Origin: Clostridiales bacterium
GTDB lineage: Bacteria > Bacillota > Clostridia > Oscillospirales > Oscillospiraceae
Length of the DNA: 64,000 bases
NCBI GenBank assembly: GCA_020860385.1
Contig: JAJBUK010000123.1
Coordinates: 1-64,000 of the forward strand
Direction of reading: 5' to 3'
Within the stretch, counting starts at the first letter, position 1; every line of letters starts with the position of its first letter. The notes under the pieces are model-generated. The model made no database searches and had not been told where the DNA came from. It saw only the letters and a program-made list of their open reading frames with translations. Positions 57,510 through 64,000 of this stretch are shown here, in pieces. The position numbers and the translations under genes are program-made.

Positions 57510-57542
57510 CGCCGGAGTGTCAAAAAATTTGACACTCCGGCG
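57510..57542 (+). terminator. Intrinsic terminator-like hairpin after the TetR gene
   Basis: CGCCGGAGTGTCAAA / TTTGACACTCCGGCG followed by TTTCTGTTT. Confidence 0.65.
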
Positions 57543-57666
57543 TTTCTGTTTGGACACATAGCATATTCTGCCAGTTGCGGTTCCCACCCAAAGACGATAA
57601 GATAGGGTCAAGCAGCAGGAGAAGCGCCTGCTTTCCTGCCGCAAGTTTCCGCAAGGGGGTGACGCT

Positions 57667-58095
57667 ATGGCAAACGAGATACTTTCCGTCAAGCTGCGGG
57701 AGCTGGAGGACGCGATGAACCAACTGTGCAGCCGCATCCGGCTGAGCCAGACGGCCAGCCCCAGCCAGCGCCAGGCTGAGTTGGAGGCCGTGCAGCGGGA
57801 CTATGCGGAGCGGGAAGCGGCGCTTCACAGCCAAATGCAGTTCAGCCGCTCCGGATTTGTCCGGGAGCTGACGGAAGCCTATGACGAGTTGGAGGCGGCG
57901 GCGCAAAGCGTCTGCGGACAACTCCACGCCCTCCAGCCCCAGGGCGCGGAAAGCTGCCCCACCCCGGAGGAGAGCATCGTGCTGGCGGAGTACGCATTGG
58001 ACTTTGCCATGCAGACCGCCAACCGTGCGCTGGCCCTGGCCCTGGAGGCCATGAACCGGCAGCCGGAACCATCAGAACGGGAGGAACCCCAATGA
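57667..58095 (+). CDS. Hypothetical protein, coiled-coil-like, coupled to ftsH
   Basis: 142 aa, overlaps the ftsH start by 4 bp. Confidence 0.75.
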   Translation: MANEILSVKLRELEDAMNQLCSRIRLSQTASPSQRQAELEAVQRDYAEREAALHSQMQFSRSGFVRELTEAYDELEAAAQSVCGQLHALQPQGAESCPTPEESIVLAEYALDFAMQTANRALALALEAMNRQPEPSEREEPQ

Positions 58096-59906
58096 AAGAA
58101 GTCAAATCACCCAAACGGCCATTGATCTACTACTACGGCATCGTGCTGCTGATTCTGTTGATTTTCAACCTGATCGTCGCGCCCATGCTCTCCTCCTCCC
58201 AAATCGTGGAGGTGGACTACGGCACCTTTATGAGCATGATTGAGAATCAGGAAATCGGCTCCGTAGAAATCACGGACACCCAAATCTACTTCACCGATAC
58301 GGATGACACCGTCGTCTACACCACCGGCCTGATGCAGGACGCCACCCTGACCGAGCGGCTGTACGAGGCCGGGGCCACCTTCACCTCGGAAATCGAGGAG
58401 ACCACCTCGCCCATCCTCACCATCCTCTTCTCCGTGGTGCTGCCGCTGGTCATCTTTGTGGCCTTGGGGCAGTACATGAGCAAGAAGCTGACCGAGCAGA
58501 TGGGGAAGAACTCCATGTCCTTCGGCATGGGCAAGAGCAACGCCAAGGTTTATGTGGAGTCCACAGCGGGCATCCGCTTTGACGATGTGGCCGGGGAGGA
58601 GGAAGCCAAGGAGAGCCTGGCCGAAATCGTGGACTATCTGCACAACCCGGACAAGTACACCCAGGTGGGCGCGTCCATGCCCAAGGGCCTGCTGCTGGTA
58701 GGCCCTCCGGGCACCGGCAAAACCATGCTGGCCAAGGCGGTAGCCGGGGAGGCCGATGTGCCCTTCTTCTCCATCTCCGGGTCGGAGTTTGTGGAGATGT
58801 TCGTGGGCATGGGTGCCTCCAAGGTCCGGGACCTGTTCAAGCAGGCCAAGGAGAAGGCCCCCTGCATCGTCTTTATCGACGAAATAGACGCCATCGGCAA
58901 GAAGCGGGACGGCCAGCTGGGAGGCAACGACGAGCGGGAGCAGACCCTGAACCAGCTGCTGACGGAGATGGACGGCTTCGAGGGCAACAACGGCGTTATC
59001 ATCCTGGCCGCCACCAACCGGCCGGAGTCCCTGGACCCGGCGCTGACCCGCCCCGGCCGGTTTGACCGCCGGGTGCCGGTGGAACTGCCCGATTTGCAGG
59101 GCCGGGAGGCCATTTTGAAGGTTCACGCCAAGAAAATCAAGGCCGCCGACGATGTGGACTACCACACCATCGCCCGGATGGCCTCCGGAGCCTCCGGCGC
59201 GGAGCTTGCCAACATCGTGAACGAGGCGGCCCTCCGGGCCGTCCGGAATAACCGCACCGTTGTCACCCAGGCCGACCTGGAGGAGAGCATCGAGGTGGTC
59301 ATCGCGGGGTACCAGAAGAAGAACGCCGTCCTCTCCGACCAGGAGAAGAAGGTGGTGGCCTACCACGAAATCGGCCACGCCCTGGTGGCGGCGCTGCAAA
59401 CCCACTCCGCCCCGGTGCAGAAAATCACCATCATCCCCAGAACCTCCGGCGCGCTGGGCTACACCATGCAGGTGGAGCAGGGGGACAAGTACCTCCTGAC
59501 CAAGCAGGAGCTGGAGAACAAAATCGCCACCTACACCGGCGGCCGGGCGGCGGAGGAGCTGGTGTTCGGTGAAATCACCACCGGCGCTTCCAACGACATC
59601 GAGCAGGCCACCAAGCTGGCCCGGGCCATGATCACCCGCTACGGCATGAGCGAGGACTTTGACATGGTGGCCCTGGAGACGGTCAACAACCAATACCTGG
59701 GCGGCGACACCTCCCTGGCCTGCTCTGCGGACACCCAGAACGAAATCGACCGCAAGGTGATCGACCTCGTGCGGACGCAGCATGAGAAGGCGCTCGGCAT
59801 CCTGTCGGAGCATCGGGAGAAGCTGGATGAGCTGTCCCTGTACCTGTACGAAAAGGAAACCATCACAGGGGAAGAGTTCATGGAAATTCTGAACCGGGAA
59901 GCGTAA
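58092..59906 (+). CDS. ftsH: ATP-dependent zinc metalloprotease FtsH
   Basis: [46 protein letters not shown]; protease motif HEIGH. Confidence 0.98.
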   Translation: MKEVKSPKRPLIYYYGIVLLILLIFNLIVAPMLSSSQIVEVDYGTFMSMIENQEIGSVEITDTQIYFTDTDDTVVYTTGLMQDATLTERLYEAGATFTSEIEETTSPILTILFSVVLPLVIFVALGQYMSKKLTEQMGKNSMSFGMGKSNAKVYVESTAGIRFDDVAGEEEAKESLAEIVDYLHNPDKYTQVGASMPKGLLLVGPPGTGKTMLAKAVAGEADVPFFSISGSEFVEMFVGMGASKVRDLFKQAKEKAPCIVFIDEIDAIGKKRDGQLGGNDEREQTLNQLLTEMDGFEGNNGVIILAATNRPESLDPALTRPGRFDRRVPVELPDLQGREAILKVHAKKIKAADDVDYHTIARMASGASGAELANIVNEAALRAVRNNRTVVTQADLEESIEVVIAGYQKKNAVLSDQEKKVVAYHEIGHALVAALQTHSAPVQKITIIPRTSGALGYTMQVEQGDKYLLTKQELENKIATYTGGRAAEELVFGEITTGASNDIEQATKLARAMITRYGMSEDFDMVALETVNNQYLGGDTSLACSADTQNEIDRKVIDLVRTQHEKALGILSEHREKLDELSLYLYEKETITGEEFMEILNREA

Positions 59907-59921
59907 GGGAGGTATCACAAC

Positions 59922-60461
59922 ATGAGAAGACGCTCCAGTTTTGGTTGGATGGAATTGGCCATCGGTATCCTGCTCATCGCCCTGGGCATTGTGGCCATCT
60001 GCTGGCCCCAGGACACGCTGAAGGGCATTGTGATGCTCTACGGCGTCATCGCCGTGCTGACCGGCATTGTGGACATCGTGTTCTACGTCCGGTTTGACCG
60101 GTTCACCGGCTTCGGCCCCATTGTCTCCCTGATTTCCGGCGTGCTCAGCGTCATGGTGGGCTTCATGCTGCTGGTGTACCCGGACGTGGGCGCCCGGGCC
60201 CTATCCATCCTGTTCCCCCTGTGGTTCATGGCTCACTGCATTTCCCGCCTGGCCCACCTGCCCTTTATCCGGCAGGAAGCCGGGAACGGCTATTACCACT
60301 TCATCCTGATTGCTAACATCATCGGGATAATGCTGTCGGTGCTGATGCTGTTCCAGCCGGTGTTCAGCTACTTCTCCCTGGGCCTTATCATCGGCATTTA
60401 TCTGATTCTGCTGGGCATTGACAGCGTGGTGCTGGGGGTCAGCAACGTGGGGGCAAGGTGA
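59922..60461 (+). CDS. DUF308/HdeD-like membrane protein
   Basis: Six TM-like segments with ALGIVAICWPQDTLKGIVMLYGVIAVLTGIVDI pattern. Confidence 0.8.
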   Translation: MRRRSSFGWMELAIGILLIALGIVAICWPQDTLKGIVMLYGVIAVLTGIVDIVFYVRFDRFTGFGPIVSLISGVLSVMVGFMLLVYPDVGARALSILFPLWFMAHCISRLAHLPFIRQEAGNGYYHFILIANIIGIMLSVLMLFQPVFSYFSLGLIIGIYLILLGIDSVVLGVSNVGAR

Positions 60462-60521
60462 CCCGCCCGGACAGATATCGAACCATGTCGAACGAAAAAG
60501 CACGGCTTTTGCGAAAAAACG

Positions 60522-60550
60522 TTGAATTCTTTCCTTTTGTATGGTAATAT
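60522..60550 (+). promoter_or_regulatory. Candidate promoter of the Spo0A-like gene
   Basis: TTGAAT-17-TAATAT. Confidence 0.55.
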
Positions 60551-60582
60551 TACGGTAAGAACAACAAAAGGAGCCGTGGCAT

Positions 60583-61311
60583 ATGATAAGAGTGATAATC
60601 GCCGCCGCAGACAGCGCCCAGCGCAAGGCGTTGGAGGTGCTGCTGCTGCAAAACGAATCCATTGCCCTTTCCGCAGTGACGGACAGCGGCAGGGAACTTT
60701 TGAACCTGCTGGACAGCCAGCCGCCAGATGTCCTGCTGGTGGGGCAGGAACTTGCGGACCGCTCCGGCGTGCAGATGCTTTCCGAGCTGCGGGGAACGCC
60801 CTTCCTCCGCCCGGATGCAGTCTTTGCCTTTTGCGGCGGAGGGACAGGCAGCTTCCAAATCCTCCTGAACGCCATGGAGCAGCCGCCTGCCGAGGAGCTG
60901 AACCTTGCCGCACCCGGATTGGCGGTGCATCAGGCGGACTGGTGGGGGCCGGTGCCCTATCGGCGTCTGGTTGCCGACTTCCTGTTTGCCCTGGGTATCC
61001 CAGCCAACGTGAAGGGGTACCGCTATCTGATGTGGTCGCTGGAGCAAATCCGGCAGGACCCGGAGCTGCTGAATCTGCTGACCAAGGCATTGTACCCCAT
61101 GGTGGGCCGCCAGTTCAAGACGAAGGACGGCGCGGCAGAGCGGGCCATGCGCCACACGATCAGCACCGCCTTCCGTCATGGCGACCAGACGGTTTGGGGT
61201 TCCTACTTCCCCTCCTGCGCCCACGGGAAGAAGCCCACCAACGGCGAGTTCCTGGCAGGCGCCCATGAGGCGCTGCGGATGATGGCGGAGCGGACAAACA
61301 CATCTGACTAA
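60583..61311 (+). CDS. Spo0A-like protein: degenerate receiver plus Spo0A C-terminal DNA-binding domain
   Basis: C-terminus ALGIPANVKGYRYLMWSLEQIRQDPELLNLLTKALYPMVGRQFKTKDGAAERAMRHTISTAFRHGDQ...KPTNGEFLAGAHEALRM matches the Spo0A effector domain. Confidence 0.88.
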   Translation: MIRVIIAAADSAQRKALEVLLLQNESIALSAVTDSGRELLNLLDSQPPDVLLVGQELADRSGVQMLSELRGTPFLRPDAVFAFCGGGTGSFQILLNAMEQPPAEELNLAAPGLAVHQADWWGPVPYRRLVADFLFALGIPANVKGYRYLMWSLEQIRQDPELLNLLTKALYPMVGRQFKTKDGAAERAMRHTISTAFRHGDQTVWGSYFPSCAHGKKPTNGEFLAGAHEALRMMAERTNTSD

Positions 61312-61327
61312 GCAGGCAAAACAACAC

Positions 61328-61370
61328 GCGAGGCTGGAGCGCCCAATATGGGCCTCCGGCCTCGCGTTTG
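61328..61370. terminator. Intrinsic terminator between convergent genes
   Basis: CGCGAGGC...GCCTCGCG with inner GGAGGC/GCCTCC-type pairing, followed by TTTGTG. Confidence 0.65.
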
Positions 61371-61389
61371 TGATTCTGTTTATGACCCG

Positions 61390-62151
61390 TCACATTGCCT
61401 GCTCCAGCAGCCGCAAAACGGTATCCAGCTGCCGCACCTCCATTTGCCCTGGGGCGGAACTGTGGGAAGCGCAGCCGAAGGTGGCGGCGGAGCCGAACAC
61501 CTGACCGCACAGCCGGGAAATCACGCCGTCCCCGCCCATGCTCATGGTGATGATGGGCCGGTCAGCGTAGCAGCGCACCATCTCCTCCGTGGCGGCCAGC
61601 AGCGCCAGCACGTCCTGCCGGCTCCGGGGCATGACGGCCAGCTTGGGGATATCCGCCCCCAGCGCCTGAATGCGGCACAGCCGGGCCACCAGCTCCTCCT
61701 GGGGCGGGGTAGCCTGGAAGTTGTGGCTGGAGCCAATCACCTTTACGCCGCACCGGTGGGCGAAGGATAGGATATCCTCCACCACGGCGTCCCCGGTGAA
61801 TGCCTCCACGTCAAGCAGGTCGGCGCAGCCGGTGGCGGCGATGCCCTTGCAGAGGGCGGCGTAGTCCTTCGGGGCGATGGCCCGCTCGCCGCCCTCCCGG
61901 GCGGTACGGAAGGTGGCCAGGAGCGGCGTCTCCCCCAGAGCGGCCCGAAGGGCGCGGAGGCAATGCTCCACCCTGTCCGGGGCTTCGGCCCCGTCAAACC
62001 AGTCCACCCGCCACTCCACCATATCCAGCGGCAGGTCGGCAAAGGAGCGGGCCTCGGCCAGGATAGCCTCCTCCGTCCGCTCCACAATGGGAACGATGAT
62101 TTTGGGCCGTCCGGCCCCCAGCGTCACGCCGCGCACGGTTACGGTCTGCAT
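61390..62151 (-). CDS. aroD: 3-dehydroquinate dehydratase type I
   Basis: KIIVPIVERTEEAILAEARSFADLPLDMVEWRVDWFDG; KVIGSSHNFQATP; AVMPRSRQDVLALL; ITMSMGGDGVISRL. Confidence 0.96.
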   Translation of the reverse strand: MQTVTVRGVTLGAGRPKIIVPIVERTEEAILAEARSFADLPLDMVEWRVDWFDGAEAPDRVEHCLRALRAALGETPLLATFRTAREGGERAIAPKDYAALCKGIAATGCADLLDVEAFTGDAVVEDILSFAHRCGVKVIGSSHNFQATPPQEELVARLCRIQALGADIPKLAVMPRSRQDVLALLAATEEMVRCYADRPIITMSMGGDGVISRLCGQVFGSAATFGCASHSSAPGQMEVRQLDTVLRLLEQAM

Positions 62152-62153
62152 CC

Positions 62154-62717
62154 TCATCCCTCCTGCCGACGGGCCTGTAACGCCGCCAGAATGTCGCTGC
62201 AAATCTGCGCAGCGTCCTTCCCGTCCGTAGCGACGGCGACATCCGCCGCCGCCTCATATTTGGGTTGCCGCTGGGCCATCATGGATTGGATATAGCCAAT
62301 GTCCTTGTGGCCCTCCAGCAGGGGGCGGCTGTCAGAGCCTGCCACCCGGGCCAGAATGGTCTCCGGCGTCGCCGTCAGCCAGACGATGGAGCCGCTTCGG
62401 CGCATGGCCTGCACGTTGACCTCCCGCATGGCGACGCCGCCGCCGCAGGAGACGACGCAGCGCTGCCCCGGCTCCAGTGTGGTGAGGAGCTGGGTCTCCA
62501 TCTGCCGGAAGGTCTCCTCCCCCAGGGTGGCGAAGATGTCTGAAATAGGCATCCCGGCCTGGCGCTCGATTGCTTCGTCCATTTCCACAATTTCCATGCC
62601 GTACAGGGCGCTGAGGGCCTGGGCCACGGTGCTTTTGCCTGCCCCCATAAAGCCGATCAGAAACAGGTTCCCGTCCGGGCCCCGCTCCGCCTGCTGCAAG
62701 GATTCCAGTTCGTTCAT
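62154..62717 (-). CDS. aroK: Shikimate kinase
   Basis: LIGFMGAGKSTVAQALSALYGMEIVEMDEAIERQAGMPISDIFATLGEETFRQMETQLL; CGGGVAMRE. Confidence 0.96.
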   Translation of the reverse strand: MNELESLQQAERGPDGNLFLIGFMGAGKSTVAQALSALYGMEIVEMDEAIERQAGMPISDIFATLGEETFRQMETQLLTTLEPGQRCVVSCGGGVAMREVNVQAMRRSGSIVWLTATPETILARVAGSDSRPLLEGHKDIGYIQSMMAQRQPKYEAAADVAVATDGKDAAQICSDILAALQARRQEG

Positions 62718-62840
62718 AAGTGATTTCCTTCCCCTTCCGCAGCCCAGGCCGGGCGGCGCTGCGCTGCTGTCACATTGCTGTTATTTTACCAGATTGTGAC
62801 CAGCAGCGCAAGGGGGCTGTTTTGCCTGTGGGCGAAGGGT

Positions 62841-64000
62841 TTACTTTGCCGCCGGTGCTTCCGCCTTGATACGGGCGATCTCCTCCTGAATTTCCTCCAT
62901 CCGCTCCTTGGTCAGGGGATAGAACCTCATGACAATCAGGCTGGTGACCCAGCCCAGCATAGGCGCGCCAAGGAAGCAAATCAAGGTAGCCCACATCAGG
63001 CTGGCGCTGTAGGGGGTCTCCACGGTGGGCAGCGCCGCACCGAAGCCCACCGCCGCATAGACGGCGGCCACCACGGTGGATGCCAGGGAGGAAATCAGCT
63101 TGTCCACAAAGCTGAGCACAGTGCCGATGACGCCGGGCAGGTACTTGCCGGAGCGGTACACCTCATAGTCGGCGCAATCCGCCGTCATGGGGGTGGTGAT
63201 GGCGCTGGCGATACTGGTAAAGCCCCGCATGGCGGTGTAGACCAGCACGAACATCAGCCCAAAGAGGCTCCAGTTGGCCGGACGGAATAACCCCGCCCAG
63301 GTACTGATACTGGTCAGGCTGAAGGAATGCAGCAGGAAGCGCCAGCCGGAGCGCACCCCCGCCAGAATCATCACGGCCAGAATCACGCCGCAGGCAATGG
63401 AGCCGCAGGTGCCCACCACCAGCGCCCGCTTCTGCCCCAGGGAACGGGCGATGAAGTTGATGCCCAGGATGGACAGTATGGCCACCGGGATGGCGGTGAT
63501 GGCGGAGTTGGAGGAGTACAGGGCGTAGTTGCCGAAGATGACGCCGAACAGGCAGATGTACACCGTGGTGTTACTCATCATACTGAGGGTCAGCTTGTCG
63601 GCGGCGGTGGAGACTGCCAGCATCTGAATGGGTCGGTTGTGGGTCAGCACATCCAGATAGTCCCGCATCCCCACCTTGGCGTTGCCCGCCTGGCCCAGAC
63701 CGAAGTACTGGGGGCGGTCCTTCCGCCACAGGCCGATGACCGCCAGGAGGGACAGCACCGCGGCTATGCCCCCCACCACCAGCTGGAAATACTGCCACAT
63801 CTCCGGGTTGTAGAAGGCGCTGAGGGTCTGCACGCCGGTCTCCGCATCGGTGGTGATGACGTTGGCCAGGTTGGGGGTCTGGGCCACCAGCTGGGCGATT
63901 TTGTCCCCGGCGGTGTCGCTGGTCAGGGTGAACCGGGGCACCAGCGTGTTGGTCTGGAAAATCGGATACCACAGGCTCATCAGGAAGATGTTATAGACCG
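62841..64000 (-). CDS. MFS transporter, glycoside-pentoside-hexuronide (GPH) type, partial (5' end outside window)
   Basis: Polytopic; frame stays open upstream of the track ATG (63980) to the window edge (VYNIFLMSLWYPIFQ...). Confidence 0.78.
   Translation of the reverse strand, partial: VYNIFLMSLWYPIFQTNTLVPRFTLTSDTAGDKIAQLVAQTPNLANVITTDAETGVQTLSAFYNPEMWQYFQLVVGGIAAVLSLLAVIGLWRKDRPQYFGLGQAGNAKVGMRDYLDVLTHNRPIQMLAVSTAADKLTLSMMSNTTVYICLFGVIFGNYALYSSNSAITAIPVAILSILGINFIARSLGQKRALVVGTCGSIACGVILAVMILAGVRSGWRFLLHSFSLTSISTWAGLFRPANWSLFGLMFVLVYTAMRGFTSIASAITTPMTADCADYEVYRSGKYLPGVIGTVLSFVDKLISSLASTVVAAVYAAVGFGAALPTVETPYSASLMWATLICFLGAPMLGWVTSLIVMRFYPLTKERMEEIQEEIARIKAEAPAAK

Noticed and set aside
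57510-57542. Possible operator for the TetR regulator
   Set aside because: The perfect palindrome lies 3' of the gene and is followed by a T-rich tract; terminator is the simpler reading.

Overview
The window is a GC-rich chromosomal segment of a Firmicute, most likely an Oscillospiraceae/Flavonifractor-like gut Clostridium (inferred from gene content and order only). Nearly every base lies in conventional housekeeping genes: ylxM-ffh-rpsP-khpA-rimM-trmD; a recN-argR-nadK-tlyA-dxs-PAP2-ispA-xseB-xseA-TsaD-like-nusB cluster; tyrS and thrS with T-box leaders; a TIGR03915/TIGR03916 putative DNA repair pair; pcrA; an Ech-type group 4 [NiFe]-hydrogenase operon with hypF/C/D/E; der-plsY-gpsA; aconitase; ftsH; and aroK-aroD. 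I saw no rRNA, tRNA, CRISPR array, intact IS or prophage. The main points for follow-up are: (1) a pair of ~388-bp diverged inverted repeats (22985-23372 and 23421-23808) whose hairpins differ by compensatory changes, consistent with an undescribed structured element; (2) tlyA interrupted in frame by TAG where a Trp is expected; (3) two LexA/SOS-like boxes on the promoter of the TIGR03916/03915 pair; (4) a Rex-operator-like site over the -35 of the Ech operon; (5) an eight-cluster polyferredoxin in the Ech operon; (6) a Spo0A-like protein with a dead receiver domain, preceded by tandem 0A-like boxes; (7) an orphan phage-tail-like gene with its own promoter and terminator. Family calls are from reading the sequences; no database search was run.
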